Source: Pinus tabuliformis (taxonomy: Eukaryota; Streptophyta; Pinopsida; Pinales; Pinaceae). Taken from it: a stretch of DNA of 64,000 bases. A model generated the notes under the pieces. The model was given only the letters and a program-made list of their open reading frames with translations. It did not search any database and had not been told where the DNA came from. The DNA lies in assembly GCA_031772625.1 (NCBI GenBank), contig CM062817.1, positions 952,838,842-952,902,841 of the forward strand. Reading direction: 5' to 3'. The position numbers and the translations under genes were made by a program. Below are positions 43,794 through 55,526 of this stretch, piece by piece; the stretch's first letter is position 1, and each line of letters starts with the position of its first letter.

Positions 43794-46475
43794 TCCCCCC
43801 TTAATGGAGAAAGGGTTCTCTTGGACTCCTAGCATCCTTCTAAACAATTCAAACTTCACACGTGCAAGTGGCTTTGTAAAAATATCAGCCATATTGTCAC
43901 AAGTTTTACAATATTCAACAGTAATTTCTTTTGACTATATCTTCTCTCTGACAAAATGGAACTGAGTGTCTATATGTTTGGTGTTTTTGTGAAACACTGG
44001 ATTGTATACCAATTTAATGGTGTTCTCGTTGTCGCTTTTGATGGAAGTGGAATTCTTCTGTTCTTTTCCTGCATCATTGAGAAGTCTTCTCAACCAGATC
44101 GCTTCACACGTCGCTGCACACAATGCTTGATACTCAGCTTCACATGATGACAAGGCTACAGTACTCTGCTTCTTGCTGCTCCATGCTATGACCCCGGATC
44201 CTATGCTGAATGCATAACCTGTGATGGATCTTCGATCATCCAAGTTACCTGCCCAATCTGAATCTGAAAAACCTGCTAGAATAACATCAGATGCGTCAGT
44301 GTATAAAATTCCATAGTTAACAGTACCACAAAGATACCTCAACACACTTTTTGCTGCTACCCAGTGACTTTCAAGCGGTTTTGACATGAATTGGCTCAAC
44401 ACACTAACAGAGTATGCTAAGTCAGGTCTGGTTGTTGTAAGATATATCAAGCTGCCAACCAGCTGTCTATACATTGTAGCATCAACCTCTTTAGTGCCAT
44501 CGTCACTACTCAACTTCAGATTCTGCTATAAAGGTGTCTCTTCTAATCTACACTGATCCATACCAAACTTTTCTAACAGATTTCTGGCATACTTCCCTTG
44601 GGTAAGAAAAGTTTGCCCAGTATCTCTGCATACTTCTAATCCCAGACAGTAATGAAGTCTTCCAAGATCTTTCATATCAAAAACTTGTGCCATAAGCCTT
44701 TTGATTCCTCTGATTAAATCATCTGCATCTCCTGTTATAATCATGTCATCTACATACAAAGAAATCAGAATAATTCGCCCATGCTTATTGTACTTGGTAT
44801 ACAAATTTGGGTCATTCAAACTTCTATGAAAGCCATACTCTAAAAAGAAAGAATCAACCTTTTCATACCAAAACCTGGGTGCTTGTTTTAAACCATATAA
44901 AGCCTTTTTCAATCTGCAAACAAGATGTTCCTGCCCCTGCTTTACAAACCCTTCTGTCTGTACTAAGTAAATTTCCTCTTTTAATTCACCATTTAAAAAT
45001 GCAGATTTGACATCAAGCTGGTGTAGCTCCCAATTATATTTAGTAGCTAAAGCAATAAGCATTCTAATTGTATTTAACTTTGCTATAGGTGCAAAAGTAT
45101 CATCAAAATCTATACCTTCCTACTGTGAATATCCTTTTGCAACTAGCCTAGCTTTTAATTTCTCTATACTTCCATTAGCATTCATTTTTGGTTTAAATAG
45201 CCATTTACATCCTATGGGTGTTTTATTCTTAGGTAGTTCAACTAAATCCCAAGTATCATTTCTAAGAATTGATTCCATCTCTTCATTCATTGCAGCTCTC
45301 CACTCCTTAAATTGACTAGCTTCTTTGTAATTAGTGGGCTCTACAATGTTCAAAACATTTGACATCAAAGCATAGTCTCTCAATTTTAATGGTAATTGAG
45401 TCTTCCTACCAGATCTCCTTGGTAAGGGGCTTACCTCAAATTTGTCAGCTCTAAATGGGCTTGCTTTATCACCTTTTTCCTGTTCTTCTTTCTACTCTTG
45501 CTCTCTTTCATCCTCGCTACTTTCATCCATCAACAATGGAATGTGCCAATCATCACCAATTTCATCTTTTCCTTCCTGTACTTGTTCATGAAACACTACA
45601 TCCCTGCTTGCAAATATCTTATGAGTCTCAGGATTGAACAATTTATATGCTTTAAATTATATACCATAACCAACAAAGATGCATTTCACGGCTTTAGGAT
45701 CTAATTTCTTCCTATCAGCTTTGGGTATATGGGCAAATGCTTTTGACCCAAATACTCTTAGATGATTTACTGCTGGTTTGAATCCATATAGAGCTTCAAG
45801 AGGAGTTTTGAAGCTAAGATACCTGGTAGGACTTCTGTTCTTCAAATATACAACACTGTTAATAACCTCTGCCCAAAAGCTTTTAGATAGATCCTTACCC
45901 TGTAACATGCTCCTTGTGCACTCCACTAAGGTTCTATTTTTGCGTTTTGTGACTCCATTATGTTGTGGTGTGTGTGGCACTGTAAACTGCTGAACAATCC
46001 CGTGAGATTTGCAGAATTTCATGAATTCCCCTAGCTTGTATTCCCCCCCTTCATCGAATTGGAGAATTTTTATACTCTTACCAAATTGTTTTTCCACCAA
46101 GGTTTTAAATTCTCTAAAGCACTAGAAAGTCTGAGTTTTCTTACTCAGAAAATAAACCCATGAGTATCTAGTGTAGTCATCAGTAAATAACAAAAAATAA
46201 TATGCTCCACCTAGCGACCTTGTTTGCATAGGTTTTCATATATCAGTGTGCACTAGTTCTAAAATATATGTTTCCTTCCTCCTATCATGCACAGGAAACT
46301 ATTCTCTATGCATTTTACCTAAGGCACATCCATCACAATTTAACTGAATATTACGAAAGATAGGGAGCCCCTCAACCATACCTTTTCTCTGCAATAGCAT
46401 GAGGTCCTGCAAATTCAAGTGACCAAATCTCTGATGCCAGAGTTGTTCGGCTGTTGATCCTCCTGCAACCATGGC
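43789..46475 (-). pseudogene. Copia integrase-RT-RNase H, broken
   Basis: Minus-strand pieces in order: integrase pre-domain and catalytic core (about 46475-46100, several stops), then integrase 46100-45657 with 'LQFDEGGEYK', 'TPQHNGVTKRKNRTL'. The usual RTDNGGE is altered to QFDEGGE, so one catalytic-site neighbour is changed. RT follows in 45383-45120 ('IGCKWLFKPKMNANG') and 45062-44526 ('LDVKSAFLNGELKEEIYL', 'SLYVDDMIITGDADD'), then RNase H 44513-43935 ('GFSDSDWAGNLDDRRS', 'VALSSCEAEYQALC'). The C-terminal 'TKHIDTQFHFVREK' is cut by TAG at 43935, and the natural stop overlaps the LTR edge at 43789. All domains are present but frames are broken by stops and shifts. Confidence 0.9.
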
Positions 46476-47756
46476 TCACTTTGATATACTCTTTACATCT
46501 AGTCTGTATAGGCTTCCAACACGCATGCCTGTTGCAACTATTTCTTTCCTGCAATCCTTTATCACACAGTGAGTCTTGAAGAACTCGACTTGCATATCTT
46601 GATCAGTTATCATGGATATAGATATCAGATTTTTCTTAATTCCAGGTACATATAAAACATTTTGAAGATGACTAATTTTTCCATTTGGTAACTTGACTGG
46701 AATAACCCCATAACCTTTAATCTCATATCCACTATCATCTCCTAAATAGATTTTTGATCCGTATGTACTTTCTTCAAGACTATCAAAAAATTCCTTTTTA
46801 CCTGTCATGTGAGAGGATGCTCCGGAATCAACATACCATATATCGTCCTCATCAGATGCTGAAAGGGCATGGTCAACTATGAACAGTCGAAATTCATGAT
46901 TGAAATCTTCATCTTCTTCAACATCATCTTCAACAAAGTATCCTCTATGCTTTGCCTGCTTCCTCTTTGCATCATCAGCCTGCTTCTTAAAGCATACACT
47001 TTGTATATGGCCCTTCTTTCCACAATAATAACATTTCTTTACGGAATCATTTGCGATCATACCTTTATGTGAACGCTTTTGCGATGTTCCTCCTTTCTGC
47101 TAAGATTGCTGTTGTGGCTGCTTCCCTCTGAATGATTGCCGTTTCGCCATCAGTGCAAGATCATCACTTTGGGGGTTCAAGTTCTGCCGCCGCTCCTCCT
47201 CTTGCAGCAAGATCCCTGTCAGATCATCAAATGTGGGCGCTTTCTCCCTTGCCGCCAATCCAGTGATGAACATTTGAAATTCATCTCGCATCCCGTTCAG
47301 TGTGATTGAGACAAGATTAGAGTCAGAGACTGCCTCTCCGATGTTCCCCAATGCATCTTTCACATTTTTGATTCGTGCAACAAATGCAACAACAGTATCA
47401 TTTTCGTTCATCCTCATCGAAAATAGCTTGCTTTTAAGTGCCATAACTCAGCTTGTGTTCTAGGTCTGATACAGATTTTTAATGGTTGTCCAGATCTCCG
47501 CGGACATTTTACAGTCTCTGAGGTGCGGCATAATGTTTTCCTTCACAGACATTTTCAGCAAAACATTCGCCTTGTTCTCTTGTTTATCCCAGTCTTGTTC
47601 CTGCGCCCCCGCATTCACCCTCTGCTCATCACCTGTAACTATGGACCAAGCATTCACACCTTCAAGCAAGGTGTGGATCTTAAACTTCCAGTTCGTGAAG
47701 TTAGATCCATTGAGTTTGCCAGACTCGTGGAGGTAAGATTCCATCGTATTACTCAT
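46476..47756 (-). pseudogene. Copia gag and protease, broken by stops
   Basis: One minus-strand frame starts at ATG 47756. Gag (47756-47100) begins 'MSNTMESYLHESGKLNGSNF' and contains the usual Copia gag helices, with stops near 47460, 47450 and 47100. After them comes the zinc knuckle CYYCGKKGHIQSVC (about 47025) and an acidic linker. The aspartic protease follows with 'WYVDSGASSHMTG' (about 46835), ending at TGA 46476. At least four stops, each explicable by C-to-T change of a Gln or Arg codon, with little frameshifting. This points to ageing of methylated DNA rather than to rearrangement. Confidence 0.88.
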
Positions 47757-48449
47757 TCTGATCAGATTTAAGAAATGAATCTACCCAACAGTAACAAAAA
47801 ATTGATACCTGTCAAATCGATCTGTCACCGATTCAGATCCGCCAATATCTGACAACTCAGCAAAATCAGTCGCGCTCCGATGAGCAAATCCGTCGTTTTT
47901 TCAATACAGCCAAAAAATTGATCTGATCAAAACTGATCCAATCTGCCTCTCCCGGATAGATCTGCAACTTCTCCGATCTGCTCCCTTTGCAAATCACCAA
48001 ACGAAGATGAGGCTTCCCGCAGATCTCCTTGAAGGTGGATTGGTGCATCCCCGAGCGTATTGGCGCGTTCCCAAGCGAAAAATCCATGCCAAGAAAAAAT
48101 CGCTTAGAGTAAAGTTTGCTGGCACTATTTTTCTGTGATTTTTCGTGCCAATCGGGTAATTTGGCGCTCTGGCACGATTAACAGACGAACAGTCGCGCCA
48201 ATTCCGCTTCCTGGCACTACTGTCAGTGCAAAAAGCGTGCCAATCCCCTTCTACTCAGAAAATTAAAAAAACATCCAGTCCGAGCCAGGTGTTCTGCAGT
48301 CCACCTGCTCAATTGAGCACAAAGCTCCTTGTGTACACGCGGCCACAGAGGCACCTCACACCACACAGGCAATTCTGCCACAAGGCAAGCTGGCCACAAA
48401 GGCACTTCAGTCACAAGAGGTGATACAAGATCAGGCTCACCCAATCTGA
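47757..48449 (-). other. leader of the 43.5-55.5 kb Copia element
   Basis: About 690 bp, GC-rich compared with the surroundings, without a credible ORF. It contains repeated GCCAAT/TTGGCG steps and an E2F-like TTTGGCGC at 48160-48167. Confidence 0.65.
48160..48167. promoter_or_regulatory. E2F-like motif TTTGGCGC in the Copia leader
   Basis: TTTGGCGC fits the E2F consensus TTTSSCGC. The 12-bp context AATTTGGCGCTC is identical in the nested chromovirus LTRs (49202-49213 and 54998-55009). Function is untested. Confidence 0.35.
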
Positions 48450-48461
48450 GCTCTGATACCA
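48450..48461 (-). other. primer-binding site, initiator tRNA-Met (Copia)
   Basis: The minus strand reads TGGTATCAGAGC next to the LTR part starting at 48462. Confidence 0.88.
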
Positions 48462-48509
48462 AGATAAAATGTGAACAGAATTGAAAATAAGGAGATGTAG
48501 CTCACAGGT
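48462..48509 (-). repeat. 5' LTR of the Copia element, first 48 bp
   Basis: AGATAAAATGTGAACAG...CACAGGT matches the start of the LTR at 43531. The remainder lies at 55310-55526, beyond the nested element. Its last five bases CAGGT are the chromovirus TSD. Confidence 0.85.
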
Positions 48510-49508
48510 TGATCTGAATTTGAAACTACTTGAAATTTGTTTGCAAGGTATTCAATTCAGAATTAAACATGTTTAAAAGATTTCCATGTCTTGCAGAAAG
48601 AAAACACATGAAATTTTCAGCTGTTCATGACCCATTTCAGCATAGCAGAGTTATTTCATTTTACTGTTTAACACATTAAAACGAATTTGATCTACAAAAT
48701 AAATCAACTACAAATGCAAAAGAAGTTGATAAAGCAGTTCACCCCCTCTAGGGCTACGTCTGCTGGGTCCAAAGCTCCCAACCGGGCTTGTCCTTGTTTT
48801 TATTAAATTCTCAAATTGAAAATACAGCTAAATAGAAGCATCTACAGGAGAAATAGATGGTAAAAATGGATTCAGAACACTTGAATTCTTTAGGATTGAC
48901 TATTGGATCACCTCCAATGGATACCTGCAACCCTATACAGTCTTCACAAAACTGGGCCCTAGTGGCTCCTAGAACTTTCACGGCTCTAAAACCTCTGCAA
49001 ATGACCTCAGATGGCTGTAAGACCTACACCAATGGCTTCAGAAGGTCAAAAATACCCAAAATTAAAAAAAAAAATTCGTCCAAAACCGACTTTCCTAGCC
49101 AAAGTTATGGCCATTTAAAGTTTCTCCAGTTTACCCCTAGAAAAACGCCAGCTAACTTTAGTTAACTCCAGTTAGCTCCGCCAATTATGGTGGGTCCGCC
49201 AAATTTGGCGCTCTTGCCAAAATTCCGCCAACTTAACTACAGTTACATTTAATGTTTGGTGGTTGCCTCGGATTTCGTGCCTGACGGAATATTCCTTTTT
49301 TAATTTTTTTTTGAAAAATTAAAATTTCTAATGTTATGGACAAATTCTTCTTTTTGCCATAACTTCCTCATACGGCGACCGTTTTTCGAACCGTTTGCGG
49401 CACTGGAATCAGGAAGACGAGCACTTTCCAGTCATTTAACTTTGAACTAGTTCTAAGCACTTTAAATTTTGAGCATTTTACGACACTTAGGACATGAGCA
49501 CCTGATCA
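48510..49508 (-). repeat. 3' LTR of the chromovirus
   Basis: 999 bp, TGATCTGAAT...CCTGATCA. Holds a perfect 14-bp palindrome CGCCAAATTTGGCG (49197-49210) that overlaps the E2F-like TTTGGCGC (49204-49211). The open frame 48857-49165 recurs in the other LTR but has no domain. Confidence 0.93.
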
Positions 49509-49550
49509 CGCCTCCCCATTGGGAAGCTTTTGGACCCCAAAAGCCTTCAA

Positions 49551-49937
49551 CTACCTGTTAAAGAGGTGAGGGTACAGCTCCCTCACTCTGTCCACCTCCA
49601 TCCACTTTGCCTTGTTCGGTTTGCTGCCTTTGAAACCAACCCAAACATAATCTACACTGCCCCTCCTTGAAGTGCGTGTTCTTCTGTCAAGGATTGTATC
49701 TTCTTTCTGCTCACCTAAGAATTCTGGCGAGAAATATTCTATAGATGGTAGCTGAACAACACTTTCATGATCAGCAATCAAAGGAGGTTCATACAAACGT
49801 AAGTTCTCCACATTGACAACAGAATACATTTGCATGTAGGAAGGCAAATCTAATTGAAAAGCATTATTTCCAACCGTCTTGAGGATTTTGAATGGACCAT
49901 AATGAATAGGCTTCAGCTTTTTACCTTCTCCTTGCAT
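49551..49937 (-). pseudogene. chromovirus integrase C-terminus with chromodomain
   Basis: A 128-codon frame begins inside the integrase tail ('LKPIHYGPFKILKTVGNNAF', the SH3-like GPF/Y module). It ends in a chromodomain-like block, 'DYVWVGFKGSKPNKAKWMEV', matching the hydrophobic and Trp/Lys pattern of plant chromovirus chromodomains. Such modules direct integration towards marked chromatin. It is +1/-1 shifted against the upstream polymerase frame because one A is missing near 50070. It ends naturally at 49551, about 40 bp before the purine tract. Confidence 0.8.
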
Positions 49938-52333
49938 CCTTTCCTTACTAATGTATAGCCATACCTCATCCCCTTCTTGAAACTTGTGATCGACTCTATG
50001 CTTGTGGTGTCTTTCCTTGTACTTGCCTTGACTCTTCTCAAGCTGTTCTTGAATTTGCTGAATTCATTCATGAATGAACGAGCTTTATCAATGTCACTAT
50101 GTCCCTCAATGGTGACATCTTTCTCAAGAAGGAAATCAGGAGGTGATTTTGGCAAGTAACCAAAACAAGCTTCAAACAGTGAGGTGTTTGTGGAAGAGTG
50201 CTTGGCATGATTGTAAGCATGCTGTATGTAGTGCAAATGTTCATCCCAAAGCTTTGGATGCTTGCTGCAATAACCTCTCAAGAGGTGCACAATGGTTCTG
50301 TTCACAACTTCGGTTTGTCCATCTGTTTGCGGATAGAAAGCAGTACTTTTCTTCAACTTTGTGTCCATCATCTCCCATAGGTTGGACCAAAAATTCCCCA
50401 CAAATCTGGAATCCCTGTCACTAATAATGGAAGTAGGCAAACCAAAGTGAATCCATACATGATGAAAAAATAATTCAGCAGTTTGTTCAGCAGTTATAGT
50501 TTTCTTACAAGGCATAAGTATACGCATTTTGCTGAAACGATCAACTACTACATATAAATAATCATGCTGCTTTCGAGATTTTGGCAAACCTCCTACAAAA
50601 TCCATAGAGATGCTCTCCCATGGTCTAGAAGGTACCGGAAAAGGAGTATACAAACCAAGCTTCCTGTTGCTAGGCTTGCTTGTAGCACATAATGAACAAC
50701 CTCTTATGAACCTTGAAACAGAATCTACCATGCGAGGCCAATAGCAATACCTCTGTAGATGTGCAACTGTTTTGCTCACACCAAAATGGCCAACAATAAG
50801 AGAAGAATGAGCTTCTCTTATGACATTTATCCTCTCCTCCTGTGGTATACACAACTTGCCCAAATGAAACAACAAATTGCTATGCATGTGATAGTCATTT
50901 TCCTCTACATGATTCCCTTTACTCAAGTTAGCATACACATCTTTAAAGTCTTCATCAGATGCATATTGTTCTATGTAACTATCATGTACAATGGAATCAT
51001 TCTTAAGTAAAGTAATAGCACCAATAATAGGCCTTGAAAGCATATCAGCAACCTTATTCAACGTACCTTTCTTGTACCTTATTACCAAATGGAACTGTTG
51101 TAAGAAGCCCATCCATCTGAAATGTCGTGACTGTTGTAACTTACTTTGTGATTGCAAGTACTGTAAGGGTTGATGGTCGGTATGTATAACAGTTTCTTTG
51201 CCCATCAAATAGTGTTTCCACTTTTTGACGCTTTGTACCAACGCATACAACTCCTTATCATATGTAGGATAGTTTACAACAGCACCATTAAAAGTTTCAG
51301 AATGAAAAGCAATAGGCTTACCATGCTGTAGAAGAACTGCACCCATAGCATAATCACTAGCATCAGTTTGTATCTCAAATGGCTGTCTCAAATGTGGTAA
51401 TGCAAGGACTGGAGCTGAACTAATCTTCTCTTTCAAAGATTCGAAATCTTTTTGCTGCTTGCCTCCCCATTGGAAAGCATGCTTCACACTTGTCACTGCA
51501 TGCATAGGAGCTGCTATAGAAGAGAAGTTAGAGATAAACTTCCTCCAATATTGAGCTGCACCCAAAAAACTTCTTACCTCTGTTATGGATTTGGGAGTAG
51601 GCCACTTCACAATAGCCTCAATCTTAGCAGGATCAATTCTCAAAGCACCTCCTCCTACTATGTGTCCCAAATAAACCAAAGAAGTCTTTCCAAATTCACA
51701 CTTTGACATTTTAAGAAATAACTGATTCTTCTTCAAAACATCAAGTACTTTTCTAACATGCATGACATGATCTTCTCTAGACTTGCTGAAAATTAAGATG
51801 TCATCTAAGTAGACAATAACGAAATCATCAAGAAAAGGACACAAGACATTATCCATTACCCGCATGAAAGTTGCAGGTGCATTGCGCAAACCAAACGGCA
51901 TCACAAGCCACTCAAAGAGTCCTTGTTTGGTTTTAAAGGTTGTCTTCCAAATGTCACTTTCTTCAATTCTTACTTGATGATATCCACTGCGCAAGTCTAG
52001 CTTAGTGAAATATCGAGCATCTTTCAGCTGGTCTAGCAAATCATCTATCCTTGGGAGTGGGTAACGGTTCTTTACCGTTATCTTGTTCAAGGCCCTGAAA
52101 TCAACACACATACGCCAAGTGCCATCTTTCTTTGGAATCAATACAATCGGTGACCCACATGGCTAAGTACTTGGCCTTATGAAACCCTTGTCCAACAAGT
52201 CCTTGATTTGCTTCTTTATTTCAGCATTCTCCATAATAGACATGCGGTACACGCCTATGTTTGGAAGAGGACAATCTGGATGCAAATGGATTTCATGCTG
52301 AATCTCCCTCTTAGAAGGCAAACCTGTTCACTC
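49913..52333 (-). pseudogene. chromovirus RT-RNase H-integrase
   Basis: Same frame as gag-protease. The first 64 codons after 52334 carry stops at 52331 and about 52165. From 52141 an open frame of 742 codons holds RT ('WRMCVDFRALNK', 'FDL'-type block 'KLDLRSGYHQVRIEE', catalytic YLDD at residues 111-114), RNase H ('QTDASDYAMGAVL', 'HTDHQPLQYL'), the integrase HHCC zinc finger ('HFGV...', 'GCSLCATSK') and the DDE core ('SMDFVGGLPKS', 'IISDRDSRFVG', 'YPQTDGQTEVVNR'). After about 50070 the frame is wrong (Lys/Arg-rich nonsense to 49913). Catalytic residues of all three enzymes are intact, so loss of function is due to the stops and the shift. Confidence 0.93.
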
Positions 52334-54250
52334 CTAAAACATCTCATGATATGCATCAACTACATCATACAGATCTGATTTAAGTTTTGGATCACAATTG
52401 TCAAATGACTCATGATTCACATCAACCTTGGGCTTAATCATAACAAGAAAAAAATTCTTACTTGAATTGACCAGCCTTTTTACCTGTCCTGCATTCACCA
52501 TTGCTATATTTGTGTTCTTGCGATGAGCTCTAACAATGAACTCCTTGCCATCTTTGAACAAATGATATTTGTTTTCATGGCGATGAAAGATAGCTTTCCT
52601 GTCAAACAAGTAAGGACTTCCCAAAACAATTCCTACTATATCAAAAGGTACCACATCAAGTTCAACTGTGTCAATAAAATGTGCAGTAATTGCAAAGCGC
52701 AATGTGCACTTTCTTGAAACTTGTAAATTTGCATCCTTGCAAATCCATCCAAGTGGATATGGCTTCAGATGTGGAACGGTCTCAAGTTGAAGCTGCTTGA
52801 CCAAGTCCTCTGATATAAGGTTTGCTTGTGACCCACTATCAAAAAGTGTGTCAATTTTAGTATGTTTTGAAATCACCCTCACATGAAATAGTTCAATTCT
52901 TTCTTCCTCATTAGGAGCTTGTACATGGCAGTTTGAGGTACTAGTGCTGGCTTGAGTTTCAATTTCTTTTCCCTTCAAGTTTTTCAAACCCATGGCTGCA
53001 ATTTTGGTTTCATCACCTGAATCTTCCCCTAAATCTTGTGGTGTAGATGTAGTAGCAGCAGTTTTCTGTTTCCCTTTGGATTTGTTAAATTGAGGTCTTT
53101 TTTCAGGATATAATTTCCAACAGTTTTTCTCCTCATGGCCTGGTTTAGAACAGTGTTTACAGATCACTTTCTCACTCTCCTGTTTGACCGATGCATTCTT
53201 TTTGCTCTTTCCCTTGGAGGTTTTCTCTTTGTTTTTCCCTTTGGGGGGCTTGTTTCTACCCTCTTCAAATGTGTTTTTTCCCCTTGCCTCTAAATGGGTA
53301 GCTTGGACACAAACCTCGTCCAAGCTAGTAGGGTTAAACATCAAGATGGTGTGTCTAAGGTATCTATGCAAGCCACCGATGTATTTCAACAAGGTTTCTT
53401 GGGTCTGTAAATCTACCCCTAACAAGAGAGCTCTTCTCCTGAATTCTTGGGTGTAGTCTTGGACACTCTGACCCTTAAGTTGTCTGAAATTTTGCCAATT
53501 CATAATGGCTTTCTGCATGTGAGCAAGAGGATAAAACTGTTTTCTAATGGCTAACAGAAATTCAGGCCATGTTAAGGTAACCTTACCAAATTTCTTGATC
53601 TCCTCTTTAGTCTTGGCCTCCCACCAGACCAATGTTGCTCCATCCATTCTCAAAGAAGCCAACTGAATCTTTGTGGCATCATCATGCATATTCTGGATCC
53701 TCAAGTAAACTTCCAACTGCCTAATCCAGTTGTCAAGCTTTTCTGCATTCACTTCACCATTAAACATAGGTAATTCGAATTTTACATCAAGCTTCAAAAA
53801 AGGACTTTTTCCAGAGGATCTATGCTTATGAACAGAAGAAGACGAGGATGAAGAGGAAGAAGGTGAAGATGGGGGTGGTGGATCACCATTTCCTCCATGT
53901 CCTTTCTTGGAATGCTCATCATCCTTCTTACCTCCTGAAGAGCCCTCTCCTTCATGTGGATGTTTGGACCCTTCTCCAGCCAATTTCTCATTTCTTTCTT
54001 GGTACAATATCCTCACCATTTCAGTGAGGTCCAAGAAAGCCTTTCTAAAGACTCTTTCTTCTTCTCTTGGATTTGTCTCTATAGGAATTTCTCCTTCATG
54101 TTCAGACATCCTTGAAGCTTCTGCTGAGACTCTTAAGGGTGAAATTGAAGGTGGAGGTGATGGCTCTCTGGCCTTCCTTGACTGAGGATTCTCTCGTTCT
54201 CTAGTCAACTGTCCTTCCCCTCTTTTGAGTTTCAACCTGGTAAGCATCAA
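52334..54250 (-). pseudogene. chromovirus gag-protease part of the polyprotein
   Basis: Open for 638 codons from 54250. It has an acidic/Ser-rich N-terminus with a run of Ser residues, then the retrotransposon gag domain (about residues 160-330: 'FELPMFNGEVNAEKLDNWIR', 'YPLAHMQKAIMNWQNFRQL'). A Lys-rich linker follows, then one CCHC zinc knuckle CKHCSKPGHEEKNC (about residues 363-377) and an aspartic protease with 'TLFDSGSQANLIS' (about 465-480) and 'GIVLGSPYLF'. It stops at 52334 (TAG) just before the RT region. The stop is probably a mutation in a fused gag-pol frame, because the downstream part continues in the same frame. Confidence 0.92.
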
Positions 54251-54292
54251 TACTTTGCAAGACAGTTAGAAGATCTTTGCACAAAACCCTGA

Positions 54293-54304
54293 GCTCTGAT
54301 ACCA
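54293..54304 (-). other. primer-binding site, initiator tRNA-Met (chromovirus)
   Basis: TGGTATCAGAGC on the minus strand, three bases from the LTR edge at 54308. It is the same 12-mer as in the two Copia elements. Confidence 0.9.
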
Positions 54305-54307
54305 ACT

Positions 54308-55304
54308 TGATCTGAATTTGAAACTACTTGAAATTTGTTTGCAAGGTATTCAATTCAGAATTAAACATGTTTAAAAGATTTCCATGTCTTGCAGAAAGAA
54401 AACACATGAAATTTTCAGCTGTTCATGACCCATTTAAGCATAGCAGAGTTATTTCCTTTTATTGTTTAACACATTAAAACGAATTTGATCTGCAAAATAA
54501 ATCAACCACAAATGCAACAGAATTTGATAAAGCAGTTCACCCCCTCCAAGGCTACGTCTGCTGGGTCCAAAGCTCCCAACCGGGCTTGTCCTTGTTTTTA
54601 TTAAATGCTCAAATTGAAAATACAGCTGAATAGAAGCATCTACAGGAGAAACAGATGGTAAAAATGGATTCAGAACACTTGAATCCTTCAAGATTGACTA
54701 TTGGATCGCCTCCAATGGATACCTGCAACCCTATACAGTCTTCACAAAACTGGGCCCTAGTGGCTCCTAGAACTTTCATGGCTCTAAAACCTCTGCAAAT
54801 GACCTCAGATGACTGTAAGACCTACACCAATGGCTTCAGAAAGTCGAAAATACCCAAAATCAAAAAAAAAATCGTCCAAAACCGACTTTCCTAGCCAAAG
54901 TTATCGCCATTTAAAGTTTCTCCAGTTTGCCCCTAGAAAAACTCCAGCGAACTTTAGTTAACTCCAGTTAGCTCCGCCAATTATGGCGGGTCTGCCAAAT
55001 TTGGCGCTCCTGCCAAAATTCTGCCAACTTAACTGCAGTTACATTTAATGTTTGGTGGTTGCCTCGGATTTCGTGCCCGGCGGAATATTCCTTTTTTAAT
55101 TTTTTTTTGAAAAATTAAAATTTCTAATGTTATGGACAAATTCTTCTTTTTGCCATAACTTCCTCATACGGTGACCGTTTTTTGAACCGTTTGTGGCGCC
55201 CGAATCGGGAAGACGAGCACTTTCCATTAATTCAACTTTGAACCAGTTCTAAGCACTTTAAATTTTGAGCATTTTACGACACTTAGAACATGAGCACCTG
55301 ATCG
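54308..55304 (-). repeat. 5' LTR of the chromovirus
   Basis: 997 bp, partner of 48510-49508. E2F-like TTTGGCGC kept at 55000-55007, but the palindrome is broken by one change (CTGCCAAATTTGGCGC). Followed by TSD CAGGT. Confidence 0.93.
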
Positions 55305-55309
55305 CAGGT

Positions 55310-55526
55310 GAGGCCTGCACCTGTAGACTACACTGAGAACAGAGAGATCACTCTCGTACACTCTATTATTCATCAATGAAATATTGCATCGTTAAATACA
55401 ATACTAGGAATTAGGAAGTTGCAACCAAACCCCTAAACTCTAGGAACTAATCCTAAACTAGGGAGAACGTTACAACTATGTAACCATTTTCTCCATTAAT
55501 ACAAAATAATATTAATTATTTTCAAC
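55310..55526 (-). repeat. 5' LTR of the Copia element, remaining 217 bp
   Basis: Starts GAGGCCTGCACCTG and ends TATTTTCAAC, matching 43578-43793. Confidence 0.85.

Larger units (their letters stand above)
48510..55304 (-). mobile_element. nested Ty3/Gypsy chromovirus
   Basis: 6,795 bp on the minus strand. LTRs are 999 and 997 bp with about 45 substitutions counted (about 95.5% identity). TSD CAGGT (48505-48509 and 55305-55309). Primer site for initiator tRNA-Met at 54293-54304 with a 3-bp spacer, purine tract AATGGGGAGGCG at 49520-49509. The right LTR ends TGATCG where the left ends TGATCA. Domain order gag, protease, RT, RNase H, integrase, chromodomain is that of a chromovirus. Inactivated by stops near 52334, 52331 and 52165 and one frameshift near 50070. 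It splits the 5' LTR of the surrounding Copia element and is younger than it. Confidence 0.95.
43530..55526 (-). mobile_element. Ty1/Copia element carrying a nested chromovirus in its 5' LTR
   Basis: Without the nested element it is about 5.2 kb: 3' LTR 43530-43793, coding region 43789-47756, leader 47757-48449, primer site 48450-48461, 5' LTR 48462-48509 continuing at 55310-55526. The two LTRs are about 93% identical by eye. The ends are uncertain by about 10 bp: no clear TG...CA pair, and the flanks read GTTGC on the left and TTTGT on the right, which could be a mutated 5-bp TSD of GTTGT. Neighbouring array units supply uninterrupted target copies (TTTGGTTGTCAAGTGGG). The polyprotein is in many pieces. 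It is related to the Copia element starting at 61040. Confidence 0.88.

Noticed and set aside
48857-49165. Open frame present in both chromovirus LTRs (also 54655-54894)
   Set aside because: It lies in U3/R-U5 LTR sequence, has no domain and differs in length between the two LTRs.
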